The notes beneath the pieces are model-generated. The model made no database searches, was not told the DNA's origin, and worked only from the letters and a program-made list of their open reading frames with translations. DNA of 35,649 bases from a virus. The stretch lies in the IMG/VR virus record IMGVR_UViG_3300035670_000729, positions 1 to 35,649 of that record; one strand, given 5' to 3'. Shown in pieces: positions 23,858-32,463 of the stretch (within the stretch, counting starts at the first letter, position 1; each line of letters begins with the position of its first letter). A program made the translations under genes and the position numbers.

Positions 23858-24363
23858 GGTTCCACCTCCGGAACGATTTCAATAGTGGTGCGGGGTCGGA
23901 TGATTGCCTGGGGCGGGACTCCGCGCAGGAGGACGCGCGCGGGTTCGGTGCCGGGGGTGTAGGTGGTGCCGTTGGTTGACCAGTCAAACATCACGGTCAC
24001 CAGCATGCGGCCGTTGAGGGTGGGGGGTGCGGGCGCGGTGGGGTGGACGAGTAGCTCGTTTGAGTAGTCGCTCTCCAGGCCCTGGGCGTCGTACGCCGTG
24101 GCGGCGAAGTAGTTGGTGGCCTGTGGCGCGATTGGCACGGACAGCACAAGGTTCGTGCCAGCGTTGGTCTGCCATGTGTACGCGCCGCTTTGCGTCCCTC
24201 GGTGGATGCGGTAGCCCGCCACAAGCGGGGACGGCGACGGATCCCACGAGAGCCGCACGGTGGGCGATGCGGGCGGGTCGTCCGCAATGGCGCTCGTCGG
24301 CAGCGGCGGCAACGGCTGCGCCACGCATTGCCATGCCAAACACACTTGCAAGAAATGCTTCAT
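23854..24363 (-). CDS. Secreted fibronectin-III protein
   Basis: A 169-residue protein. A signal-peptide-like start (MKHFLQVCLAWQCVA, then Gln) is followed by a Pro-rich linker and one fibronectin type III domain: VRLSWDPSPSPLVAGYRIHR to TNYFAATAYDAQGLESDYSN. The C-terminal 60 residues are another short beta segment (MLVTVMFDWSTNGTTY). The FnIII sequence is very like those in Verrucomicrobia secreted proteins. The gene lies in the most GC-rich stretch (bases 24001-24060 are 72% G+C). It may coat or bind the cell surface, but its role is not established. Confidence 0.6.
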   Translation of the reverse strand: MKHFLQVCLAWQCVAQPLPPLPTSAIADDPPASPTVRLSWDPSPSPLVAGYRIHRGTQSGAYTWQTNAGTNLVLSVPIAPQATNYFAATAYDAQGLESDYSNELLVHPTAPAPPTLNGRMLVTVMFDWSTNGTTYTPGTEPARVLLRGVPPQAIIRPRTTIEIVPEVEP

Positions 24364-24367
24364 ACAA

Positions 24368-25933
24368 CTATCGCAGTTCCACCTTGGCGTCGATTAGCCA
24401 CACGTTATTTGTTGGAGCAACTGGACCATTGCCGATCGCAATGCTTAATGGCGAGTAAGTATAATACACATTTTTGGTGAACGTAAAGCTTACGATGTTT
24501 GTATCCGTTGCAGTTCGAGTCCATGACTGAGTATCCAGCGAACCCCATGCTGACGTGCGCGGAATCGACGGTGCGAGCTGACCCAAACGCACAGCGACGC
24601 TGCCTTGTCGCATCGCATTTGTGACGAGAAACGTTGCGATTACAGTCACATTCGTCCGGTAAGCGGTCGCAGACGCAGGAAGCATCACTGCCTTTCGTAC
24701 GTTCTCCGTCATTGTCAAGTCCTGTCCCCACACGTAATTCGTCGATGCCCCGTAGATCGGCAAACTCACCGGCGTGCTGTATGCACCATCCGATTCGTTA
24801 ACAAACTGCGGCGCGGCAAAGTGATACGCTTCAATGAAGTTATCCTCTTTGACTTCCACGTCTTTGAATAAGAAGATGCGCCAATAAGTACTATCAACCG
24901 CCACCACAGCATCACCGCTGTTCACATACACATCAAAGCGCAACGGGTTAAGTGACTTCGGAATAAGCGATGGCTTGTACCAACCGTAGTTCTCGTGATG
25001 CGTCCACGAAAACGGATCTTTAGGTATCCAATTCTCGACGCGTGCGGTCCAGTTGGTGCAATCAACTGAGGTCAAGAACCTGAGATTGCCCATTGTCGTC
25101 ATGGATATTCCAGAAGAGGCGACGTATAAATTAGTCGTGATGCGTTGTATGTCATGGTGCCACCAGCCCGTAAAAGGAAATGTCGCGCCGAGATACGGGT
25201 TGCCAGTTGCCCCAACGTTAGCCGACCAATTCGTTCCGGTGTTATCACCTACCATCACACGCACCCACGCAGCCTCGTCGGTGCATACAGACATAAAACG
25301 ATCCTTTTCCGGCTCCCAAACCATTTGTGGACAAACCAATCGCTGGTTGATTGCCGGACCGTTGACTGCAATGCTTGGGGCTGTCCATGTAATACCGTCT
25401 GTGCTGGTTTGATGAAATATAGACCGCACGTTAGGTGTCGCATTGCTCCATCCCACGTACCACATGTGCATCTTGTTGGAGACAATGAGAATTTCAGGGT
25501 CCGCGAACAAAGTGATAGGATGGTAGTTAGTAGAAATGTAACTAACTGTATTTGTACCGCATACCACCAATTGCCCGCCGGTAGGCACCTCCCAATTTAC
25601 ACCATTATGACTAGCTACAAGTTGCACATACTCATATGACGCATCAGGGTAAGGGCAATAAGCCATCCAGTGAGAATAGCCGTTCCAGTTGCTCGACAGT
25701 GCAATAACAGAAGGGTGAACAACACTCTGCATGTTTGTCCACATGGGCAGCTGTAACACAGATACAGTCCCAGCTGCGTTGTCAGTGCTCGGCAGAGCCA
25801 TTGCAGACCGTGCGGCTTCCGCATCAGCAGACCGCAAAAACTCGCGCGAATAAGGCGTTGTCGGTGGCGGCGGCGGATGCGCCACTGCATTGTTACAAAC
25901 AACCACCGCAATAGCTAAAAGCAGTTTCTTCAT
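24368..25933 (-). CDS. Secreted beta-propeller protein, tail-spike/glycosidase-like
   Basis: A 521-residue protein with a textbook Sec signal, MKKLLLAIAVVVCNNAVA, then HPPPPP. Next comes SREFLRSADAEAARSAMAL, a linker motif I know from tail fibres. Residues about 60-360 resemble the phage HPS...WNGYSHWMAYCPYP family of GH43-like five-bladed propellers: HPSVIALSSNWNGYSHWMAY, LFADPEILIV, MVWEPEKDRFMSV, WKPS-like blade ends (GWYKPSLIPKSL). The C-terminal 150 residues form a beta-sandwich. A surface glycan-binding or cleaving tail spike is likely. The export signal is unexpected for a virion part. Confidence 0.7.
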   Translation of the reverse strand: MKKLLLAIAVVVCNNAVAHPPPPPTTPYSREFLRSADAEAARSAMALPSTDNAAGTVSVLQLPMWTNMQSVVHPSVIALSSNWNGYSHWMAYCPYPDASYEYVQLVASHNGVNWEVPTGGQLVVCGTNTVSYISTNYHPITLFADPEILIVSNKMHMWYVGWSNATPNVRSIFHQTSTDGITWTAPSIAVNGPAINQRLVCPQMVWEPEKDRFMSVCTDEAAWVRVMVGDNTGTNWSANVGATGNPYLGATFPFTGWWHHDIQRITTNLYVASSGISMTTMGNLRFLTSVDCTNWTARVENWIPKDPFSWTHHENYGWYKPSLIPKSLNPLRFDVYVNSGDAVVAVDSTYWRIFLFKDVEVKEDNFIEAYHFAAPQFVNESDGAYSTPVSLPIYGASTNYVWGQDLTMTENVRKAVMLPASATAYRTNVTVIATFLVTNAMRQGSVAVRLGQLAPSIPRTSAWGSLDTQSWTRTATDTNIVSFTFTKNVYYTYSPLSIAIGNGPVAPTNNVWLIDAKVELR

Positions 25934-26628
25934 ATAGCACGATAAGTTGCGTAAGTTGTAGTCGTTCCTATACTAGCCGCCGTAAAAACACCCGTCGTAG
26001 TGCTCCATGCAATAGAGCACACCGACATAATGCGACCTTCACGACCGAAGTTCAGCTCCTTTAACCCCTCAGTGGATGCACACTTTATCTCCGCCACCGG
26101 AACAGCATCAGAAGCCAACACCAAATCTGCAGCAGCCATTGCGTGTACCTGCAAATACAGCGTCCCTGACGAGCAACTACCGCGTGCACGTAACAAACGT
26201 GAGGACGAAGTAAACACCTCACGCACAGGCTCATCAGCGGTGTCGTCCCCTACAGCAGTTTCTGCACGCTTGCCTACTGTATCCACATATGCAACATCCA
26301 GCAACATGCCGTTCCCATCAGCCACAAAAGCAGAAGCACATGGATGATTAGCAGCTGTGCCGCCGTCAGTATGCACACCCACATAACACTTCTTCATTGC
26401 TCTAGGTGCCACCATAGAGAAAACAAAACGTGCTTGCGCATCTACAGCTTGTGCCGCAATTGCACGATCGGTAGAAATAGGTGCCCTATCCGTTTCATAG
26501 AGTGCGACATACACAGTAGTCCCACTTGCAATCGTATCGACATAATGACCCATCACATCGTGTAGGTCAATTGAATCTGCACTGACTACCAAGCCGGTAG
26601 CCTTTGCTGAGGTAGTTTTGTGTTTCAT
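25930..26628 (-). CDS. Structural-type hypothetical protein
   Basis: A 232-residue beta-rich protein (SIDLHDVMGHYVDTIASGTT, then VYVALYETDRAPISTDRAIA). Several Cys (for example MKKCYVGVH, GSCSSGTL, IKCAS, MSVCSIAW) are unusual for a cytoplasmic virion protein. There is no signal peptide. It lies between the adaptor gene and the secreted propeller gene, and its stop overlaps the latter's ATG. The most likely role is a tail- or head-surface component; no family is recognised. Confidence 0.55.
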   Translation of the reverse strand: MKHKTTSAKATGLVVSADSIDLHDVMGHYVDTIASGTTVYVALYETDRAPISTDRAIAAQAVDAQARFVFSMVAPRAMKKCYVGVHTDGGTAANHPCASAFVADGNGMLLDVAYVDTVGKRAETAVGDDTADEPVREVFTSSSRLLRARGSCSSGTLYLQVHAMAAADLVLASDAVPVAEIKCASTEGLKELNFGREGRIMSVCSIAWSTTTGVFTAASIGTTTTYATYRAI

Positions 26629-26629
26629 A

Positions 26630-27298
26630 CTAAGTTACAAAAATTTCACGTAATCCTTTTTCCGCCGTACCACCTAGCACGAACGGAATATCACGCCCCG
26701 GTTGGTTGCGGCGTAATTGACCTAAACGACCAATTGCTTTTCTCAGTTTCAACTCTGCGTCTTTTTGATTATAACGTGCACACAATTCAGCAGCTGCAAA
26801 ATAAACAATCAACAAATCGTCCAGCACAGCTACTTTGTCGTCTGCCGAGAGAGTTGTAGGTTTACCTTGCCCTGTGAAGCGCACTGTTTGCGCGGTGGCC
26901 GGCCGAGGCCACACCTCGAACGTGGACGAAGATGCGTATCTCCAGCGCGAGATCGGGTCGGCAGTGTCACCCGCTGTAGAATCATATGTGTTGTACTCGG
27001 AAGAACCCACACCGAATTCAACAGGGTACCACAAGTCGTTAAACTTTGTCTCAACAGAAAACCCCCTTCCAAGGTTTATTGTCGACGGCAAAGTGAGACC
27101 TGTGTATGAACCCGCTCCTACAGACACATCAGCTCTCGTTTCGAGGTGTGGCCAAGAGTAGTCAATCGCCAGCGTTTCTTGCGTACTGTCAAGAAGCTGA
27201 TTCAGCGTCGTATCTTCTGCCGTCGATACATTCAAATTCGCACCAATCTCAGCTTTCAACTTAGTGCGAAGAGTCGCAAGCGTTTGACCTAAGGCCAT
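26630..27298 (-). CDS. Head-tail adaptor (tail tubular A-like)
   Basis: A 222-residue protein. The N-terminal helices (LATLRTKLKAEIGANLN, then LNQLLDSTQETLAIDYSWPHL) and a beta part (FEVWPRPATAQTVRFTGQGK) with a C-terminal helix run (VYFAAAELCARYNQKDAELK) match the pattern of podoviral adaptor proteins that join the portal ring to the tail (T7 gp11 / P22 gp4 type by topology). Its position after the capsid group and before tail genes agrees. Start ATG 27298. Confidence 0.72.
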   Translation of the reverse strand: MALGQTLATLRTKLKAEIGANLNVSTAEDTTLNQLLDSTQETLAIDYSWPHLETRADVSVGAGSYTGLTLPSTINLGRGFSVETKFNDLWYPVEFGVGSSEYNTYDSTAGDTADPISRWRYASSSTFEVWPRPATAQTVRFTGQGKPTTLSADDKVAVLDDLLIVYFAAAELCARYNQKDAELKLRKAIGRLGQLRRNQPGRDIPFVLGGTAEKGLREIFVT

Positions 27299-27299
27299 A

Positions 27300-27653
27300 T
27301 TACACCTTCACAGTCGTAGGTTGCACCGGCTTCGCAGGCGGCGGCGGTGGCGCAACAGCCTTCGGTTCCAAATCAGCGAACTTTTCAGGCAGCGTACCAG
27401 TCTCCCCCGGAAAGACATAATCGACAATGTGCTTGCCGTCTTTACGCGCACCGTATTTCGAAAAAAGCCGCTTACGCTCTTGCATATACGTACGCTGCTC
27501 GTTTCGAACGACAGAAACATCATGCACAGGCTTTGGCACAGCTATTGATTTATGCAAACAATCCAACAGCAATGCCTCTGCTGGAGTAATGTTCAACAGT
27601 TGTACAACACCTGAGCCGCCTGCAATACTCAACTTACAATTTCCGATTTCCAT
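27300..27653 (-). CDS. Small virion-associated hypothetical protein
   Basis: A 117-residue protein containing NITPAEALLLDCLHKSIAVP and RTYMQERKRLFSKYGARKDG, then a Pro-rich tail (APPPPPAKP). Small proteins with this 'TPAE-LLL-H' and 'R-E--RL--Y' pattern are common next to capsid genes of short-tailed phages, function unknown. The gene is the first after the strong terminator at 27675-27710, so it should have its own promoter or depend on read-through. A copy of the palindrome lies at codons about 15-23. Confidence 0.58.
   Translation of the reverse strand: MEIGNCKLSIAGGSGVVQLLNITPAEALLLDCLHKSIAVPKPVHDVSVVRNEQRTYMQERKRLFSKYGARKDGKHIVDYVFPGETGTLPEKFADLEPKAVAPPPPPAKPVQPTTVKV
27585..27611. promoter_or_regulatory. 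Dispersed palindrome, copy 4 (in 117-residue protein gene)
   Basis: Core GTTCAACAGTTGTACAAC at 27591-27608 with the flank ACC on the right. It lies 44-62 bases inside the gene, read as VVQLLN with codons GTT GTA CAA CTG. It is the first copy downstream of the mid-block terminator. Confidence 0.7.
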
Positions 27654-27674
27654 ATTTATTGATGTGTTTAATTA

Positions 27675-27710
27675 AAGGGAGGGGTGGCTTCACCCGAGCC
27701 CCCCTCCCTT
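27675..27710 (-). terminator. Strong mid-block terminator
   Basis: Perfect 10-bp outer arms, AAGGGAGGGG (27675-27684) and CCCCTCCCTT (27701-27710), plus inner GGCT/AGCC pairs (27686-27689 and 27697-27700), give a long stem with one bulge. Read leftward it is followed by TTTAATTAAA. It lies between the secreted capsid-neighbour gene and the 117-residue protein gene and divides the late block in two. Confidence 0.75.
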
Positions 27711-27724
27711 CCCCACGTTGCCGA

Positions 27725-28357
27725 CTATGGTTTAGGGCTATTTAGCACGATACTATTAACCCATACAGCAGACGAAGCGTCTGTATCCGGGTTAACAATA
27801 GTGCGCAAGCGCAAACCAGCAGCGCCCGGCCACCTCCAAACCGGAACAGTAGCAATTGTGTTCACCGTAGCAGCGGCCGGCGCAGTTGCGCTAACCGACC
27901 AATACGAGCCGCTAGGGCCTTCCACCATGTTGCCTTCGTCGTCCTTAAACAACGGAGCAAAAACCAAAGCAACAGCACTATTAGCAGCAGCACCCTGCCC
28001 AGTTAGTGAGATACAAACAGTTCCCATAGAGAAGTAGTTTGTTCCCAGATTAGCTTCAGCCACATTTGAGCCAATAATAGGCTCCAAGTGGCTGATTTCA
28101 ACTGAACTAACAGGGTTAAGCACGTTTGCCGCGCCGTGAGTTGTGCTTACTTCAACTCGTGTGTTAGACTTATTCGTCCACACCGTACCGACAAAATTTG
28201 TCGTAACCACACCAGGGCTCGACAAATTCGTAATACACAACGTATTCGAAACCATCAGGGTTCGAATCTGTGAATTCAAGAAGTTCTGAACCCACACCTC
28301 GGCGTTAGCCGAGAACGACGCCACAACAAGCGCCACGACAAGCATCAGTTGTTTCAT
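27725..28357 (-). CDS. Secreted capsid-neighbour protein
   Basis: A 210-residue protein. It opens with an ideal Sec signal, MKQLMLVVALVVASFSANA, then EVWVQNFLNSQIRTLMVSNT. The rest is beta-rich and Ser/Thr/Asn-rich (TTNFVGTVWTNKSNTRVEVS). Genes in this position, just after the major capsid, usually make decoration or head proteins, but those carry no signal peptide. AGAAAGGA stands before ATG 28357, so the start that includes the signal is supported. It is followed by a strong terminator. Confidence 0.62.
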   Translation of the reverse strand: MKQLMLVVALVVASFSANAEVWVQNFLNSQIRTLMVSNTLCITNLSSPGVVTTNFVGTVWTNKSNTRVEVSTTHGAANVLNPVSSVEISHLEPIIGSNVAEANLGTNYFSMGTVCISLTGQGAAANSAVALVFAPLFKDDEGNMVEGPSGSYWSVSATAPAAATVNTIATVPVWRWPGAAGLRLRTIVNPDTDASSAVWVNSIVLNSPKP

Positions 28358-28386
28358 ACTGTATGTCCTTTCTCTCGAAGGTGTTG

Positions 28387-29427
28387 CTAGGCAACTTCGT
28401 AAACACCACTGGAATTCGGCTGCGTCTGAAGCAGCCCACCAGTCCAGGTCATAGACCGCAAGAAAACCAACTGATCATACGGCCGAGTCGGCTTAATAAT
28501 CCGGTTCTCCTCGCCCTCCATCGGGCGCAGTTTCAAACGGCGTGTATCAAAAACATAACACCGTTTAGCCAAGCCCAGATCATCCAACGTCGGATCGTAC
28601 TCAAAACGCAGCCCGTCCAGTTCGATGTAAGGCATCGAAATGTCCGTGGATTTCTTGAAACCTGTCTGCGTGTACTGGCCTTTTTCATGCACCTCGAGAC
28701 GCAACGCATCAATGAAGTCAGAGCCGCACAGAGCAGCATTCGGTCGACCTCCATAGCGCATCAGTTGCACTCTCTCAGAACGCAACGTTTTTGTCAACGT
28801 CTGAGCGCTCGCGCTGGCAGTGATCTTGTTACCGCTAACAAGCGCACGGTTGCGCCACCACGTATAGGTACGTGCGATATTCTCGAACGTGCCCGACGTA
28901 GGATCATCAGGGATCATGTAAAGCAAGCCTGGCACCTGCTTCGAATCTTGTGAACCGTCCTGCCACAGCATCTTGTTCATACTGCGGGCCCACGATTCAG
29001 TGAAGTCCTGCATGCGATTGGCGAAAAGACTAGTAAGGATAACTTGATCCCTCTTACTATGCATCGACGGCTCATCACTCTCAGTGATGGTAATACCATC
29101 GCGCTTCAGATCCGTCCAACTAATCTCAAGACCGGCATGAACTTCATACCAAGGCACCTGGCAACGATCCAAGTTGCCTCCTTCGGAGAAGGTCAGTGTG
29201 TCAGCGTGTTCATACCCAGCAAAGAAGCCCGACGCTGAGGTGTCCATATAAACACCCTGCACAGGCTCGCTAATATACTGTTTACCACCCGGAAACGTCT
29301 CTTGTGCTCCAGTAAGAACCCGAAGCAAAGGACGTTCCTGCATGGTTTGACTCATCGCGTCGCCTCGCACATAAAATTCGAGCAACGCATCGGCGGCATC
29401 AGTGGCCGCGGTGTAGCTAATAGCCAT
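28387..29427 (-). CDS. Major capsid protein (HK97-fold type)
   Basis: A 346-residue protein. Its place directly after the scaffold gene, its length and its content (helical N-arm MAISYTAATDAADALLEFYV, VLTGAQETFPGGKQYISEPV, AGYEHADTLTFSEGG, ALCGSDFIDALRLE, PYIELDGLRFEYDPTLDDLG, C-terminal WTGGLLQTQPNSSGVYEVA) fit capsid proteins of short-tailed phages. It forms the icosahedral shell with the scaffold product. Start ATG 29427 is two bases past the scaffold stop. Confidence 0.85.
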   Translation of the reverse strand: MAISYTAATDAADALLEFYVRGDAMSQTMQERPLLRVLTGAQETFPGGKQYISEPVQGVYMDTSASGFFAGYEHADTLTFSEGGNLDRCQVPWYEVHAGLEISWTDLKRDGITITESDEPSMHSKRDQVILTSLFANRMQDFTESWARSMNKMLWQDGSQDSKQVPGLLYMIPDDPTSGTFENIARTYTWWRNRALVSGNKITASASAQTLTKTLRSERVQLMRYGGRPNAALCGSDFIDALRLEVHEKGQYTQTGFKKSTDISMPYIELDGLRFEYDPTLDDLGLAKRCYVFDTRRLKLRPMEGEENRIIKPTRPYDQLVFLRSMTWTGGLLQTQPNSSGVYEVA

Positions 29428-29429
29428 AC

Positions 29430-30407
29430 TTATTTCCTATGTTTTGCCAACGCCCGTTCCACAGCTTCCTGTGGTGTTTTGGGCGGTGCTTGTTTTACGT
29501 TAGTGGAAGAACCGGTCGAAGTCAGAACTTTGCGAGCCGGCGGTGGTGGGACCAACCCCTGCACAGCCTTCTTCACAGACTGATACGCATCTTCAAACAG
29601 CTTTACTGCTTCCTGCGGTGTTTTCGGCGGGGCATTACGCCACAAACCAGCACCCCGATCCAACACAAGTTGATACAAACCAGAACCCGGCTTAAACGTA
29701 GGATCACTTTTCACCTTCGTTTGCTCCCACACGCCAACAGACTCCGCAACAGCGCTATGGAATTGCTTCTCCACAGTCTGCTGTGCCTGCTTTGCCCGTT
29801 GGGCTTCCCCTTGTGCAGTAGCTCTCAACCTGGCTAACTCCTTAGCTCGCGCTTCGGAAATCAACCCATCCTCCACTTCTTGCTGTAAATCGTTAGGCAA
29901 CTTCGCCCCAACCTGCTCTTCGAGCCGCTCGGTATACACCTTAAGCGCCTCTAACGCCTGCTCGGGTTTAGTATTGCCTAACGCTACAACTTGAAGTGCA
30001 GCTTCCATCTGTTCCTCGGAGACACCGTACTGGGTACGAAACTCAGTAAGTTTATCGAACGCTTGCTGTTTTTCACGCAAGACTTTCAACTCACCTTGCA
30101 CCTCTTTCCAGCGCGGATGTTCGTGAAACGGCGGAAGTTCCTCTTCTTCAGTAGCTGTTGTCGACTCTTTCTGTTCCGACTCAGCAGTGGCTTCTTCCTT
30201 CTCTCCACTGCTTTGTCCCTCTTCTTCCTGTGTGGCGGGTTGCGAAGCCGCCGCTTTGTCGAACACAGCAGCAACAATAGTCTCTGCTGTCACAGGAGCG
30301 GTAGAAGCTGACGAGGCTTCTGACTGCGTCTCTTCAGCAGGGGTTGACGACTCCTCTGCTTGGGCTTGCGCCTCTAGTGTGTTTAGCGTCGGTATTTCTT
30401 GTGGCAT
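29430..30407 (-). CDS. Scaffold protein
   Basis: A 325-residue protein from ATG 30407 (MPQEIPTLNTLEAQAQAEES); an in-frame ATG at 30434 would overlap the portal gene and add nine unlikely residues. It is acidic and Glu/Gln/Ala/Ser-rich in the first third, then a long coiled coil with RLEEQVGAKLPNDLQQEVED, and ends basic (LTSTGSSTNVKQAPPKTPQE, then AVERALAKHRK). The segment PPKTPQEAV occurs twice, near residues 265 and 310. Composition and position between portal and capsid are typical of scaffolds, which guide shell assembly and then leave. A protease function is not seen. Confidence 0.78.
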   Translation of the reverse strand: MPQEIPTLNTLEAQAQAEESSTPAEETQSEASSASTAPVTAETIVAAVFDKAAASQPATQEEEGQSSGEKEEATAESEQKESTTATEEEELPPFHEHPRWKEVQGELKVLREKQQAFDKLTEFRTQYGVSEEQMEAALQVVALGNTKPEQALEALKVYTERLEEQVGAKLPNDLQQEVEDGLISEARAKELARLRATAQGEAQRAKQAQQTVEKQFHSAVAESVGVWEQTKVKSDPTFKPGSGLYQLVLDRGAGLWRNAPPKTPQEAVKLFEDAYQSVKKAVQGLVPPPPARKVLTSTGSSTNVKQAPPKTPQEAVERALAKHRK

Positions 30408-30414
30408 AAAATCT

Positions 30415-32463
30415 TTACGCGCCGGCAAGCGCACTCAACGGAGTACCGCCCTCACCTTGGCTTTCTGCTGTTTGCAATGGCTGCTCTGCACCTGCCTGCT
30501 GCTCCTGCATCGGCATCGGTGCAGCAAGACCTGGCACCGGGAAAAAGTCTTCCACCCGCAGCCGGTCGTCCAACCGCCGTACGCCTTCTTTAATCAACGC
30601 GATCGGATTTGCACCCGCGGCGAGAAGGTGTGGTACGAGTCGCTCGTAATTTGCAACTTCAACTGCCTTATTTGGTCGTCCTGAGGAGGCGGCTTCCACT
30701 TCGAGGTACAACTCTCGTGCAAATGCTTCCCTGTCAACAGAGGGCCACACTGCTCCAGGCCCAACGACAGTCTGCACTTGCTCGGGTGTAGCCTCATGTA
30801 GTAACCACTCTCCTCCGGCTTTAGCCATGTCCGAAAGGAAGTCGTCCAAATCGTCAACGTTAGAGCCGGTTGCTGACATTCTAGACTGCTCAGCGATTGT
30901 CGACTCTGTTGCGGTACTGCCAGACAACGGACCAAGGTTCGCTTCTTGTAAACCGACAGTAAGTAATACGTCTTGTTGCAATGGCGCGTTGTCATACAGC
31001 ATCGGGTCTAAAGGAGCATGTTGAAAAGGAGTTAGCAACTTGTTCACATCGCCGTCGGTAGGCACGCCCTCGAGTTCTACAACTGAGCTAGACGGCAAGT
31101 CTTTCAAAATGGCACGATCGCCCTCGGTCAACCAACCTTTACCAGTAAGATACTTAGGACGGTTCGCCTTGCGGTGTGCACGCAATTCATTACGTGTTCT
31201 GTTCCATTCCTTCTGTGCGTGCTTGAGAAGCTGCACATCACTCGGCGGGTAAATCGACGTCTTTGCACCTGGCTCGGTCTCGATGTCGTTGAAAGTCAAC
31301 GCAAAGATTGGCCAGAAGCGAGACAGCGAAGGGTAAAGCGGCTCCGGCGGTCGTAGAAAGGCCGGCCACCCCTCCGCGATGAAGAAACTAGACTGCGTCC
31401 GCTTATCCAACACCTCCCAAATGCGCACCCGCCGTGTCGCACCTTCTCCAGACATGAAGACTTTGTCTCCCAAACGGACAACACGCGCATTAGCTATTGT
31501 CTCCGATGGCCGGCCCCCTTCATCGTACACCACCACACCATCCATCCCGCTCATTTGCACACCGAAAAATGCATTAGCCTCCTCCAGTGGCACAAGAAAC
31601 TCCTGAGCAACCCAAGACGCACCGACAAAACCCTTCAGTATGCGACATGCCGGATCGACTATCACGCTAGATACCGAGGGGAAGTCAAACACCAAACGCT
31701 CTTCTGTAACCGTTGGGTTTACTTGCAGTGCGCTCATTAGCATTTGCAAGTCATTAGCTTCTGCGTCGCTTGCTTGAACGTCCCCTCTCGAAAGTCGATC
31801 AGACAACTCAACTGCTCTCCTTTGCAACTGAGCGGAAGTGGCTTCAGTCTGGGAAGAGGTAAGCGGCTCTTCCAAGTCACGTTGAAAATGCATTCGCACA
31901 TAGCCGACACCGCACACTACCGTTCGCCGTACAAGCTGCTTCATTTGCAACTTAAACTCCGGCTCTTGTCGATCTATGTTCCAGTCATAGAGCAACTCTA
32001 GCGTCTGCCCAACACGGTCAAGTATTTCTTGTTGTGCTGTGCCTTGCTTATAGTCTTCTATAATGGCCAGCGCCTCCATGTCATTCAACGCGGCATTCTG
32101 AATTGCCAACGCTAGGGTTTCTAGCCGGCCATCCCACAACCGATAGAGCATCCGCTTTCTCGACCGGTAAACAGCTTTCGGGTTCCTTGCGTACAACGAA
32201 GCCACTTTCTGATTTGTCGCACGCACTGTCAAATTGGCAACATACTCATCAGTGTCCATCTGTGTCTGACCCCGCCACTGGAAGCCACCGACGAAGTCCA
32301 TATTGTCCCGCATTCGGTCAAAGTCGGCGGCCCAATGACTCTTCGCGGAGATAATACATGATTGCCAACGCGAAACAGCAGCCTTCTCTTGCTCAGACGT
32401 AAAGCCTTCGAGCGCTTCCTTGTCAGGAAGCAGCTGACGCTCAGTTGTAGTGTCACCAGTCAT
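30415..32463 (-). CDS. Portal protein
   Basis: A 682-residue podoviral portal of P22-like size. It opens with a polar N-terminus, then the stretch WQSCIISAKSHWAADFDRMR, the clip/stem pattern (VSSVIVDPACRILKGFVGAS, WVAQEFLVPLEEA), the conserved late region KHAQKEWNRTRNELRAHRKA, and GLQEANLGPLSGSTATESTI. The C-terminal tail is helical and Gln-rich, ending PLSALAGA. It forms the DNA entry ring at one vertex and docks the terminase. It overlaps the terminase stop by 11 bases. Confidence 0.85.
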   Translation of the reverse strand: MTGDTTTERQLLPDKEALEGFTSEQEKAAVSRWQSCIISAKSHWAADFDRMRDNMDFVGGFQWRGQTQMDTDEYVANLTVRATNQKVASLYARNPKAVYRSRKRMLYRLWDGRLETLALAIQNAALNDMEALAIIEDYKQGTAQQEILDRVGQTLELLYDWNIDRQEPEFKLQMKQLVRRTVVCGVGYVRMHFQRDLEEPLTSSQTEATSAQLQRRAVELSDRLSRGDVQASDAEANDLQMLMSALQVNPTVTEERLVFDFPSVSSVIVDPACRILKGFVGASWVAQEFLVPLEEANAFFGVQMSGMDGVVVYDEGGRPSETIANARVVRLGDKVFMSGEGATRRVRIWEVLDKRTQSSFFIAEGWPAFLRPPEPLYPSLSRFWPIFALTFNDIETEPGAKTSIYPPSDVQLLKHAQKEWNRTRNELRAHRKANRPKYLTGKGWLTEGDRAILKDLPSSSVVELEGVPTDGDVNKLLTPFQHAPLDPMLYDNAPLQQDVLLTVGLQEANLGPLSGSTATESTIAEQSRMSATGSNVDDLDDFLSDMAKAGGEWLLHEATPEQVQTVVGPGAVWPSVDREAFARELYLEVEAASSGRPNKAVEVANYERLVPHLLAAGANPIALIKEGVRRLDDRLRVEDFFPVPGLAAPMPMQEQQAGAEQPLQTAESQGEGGTPLSALAGA

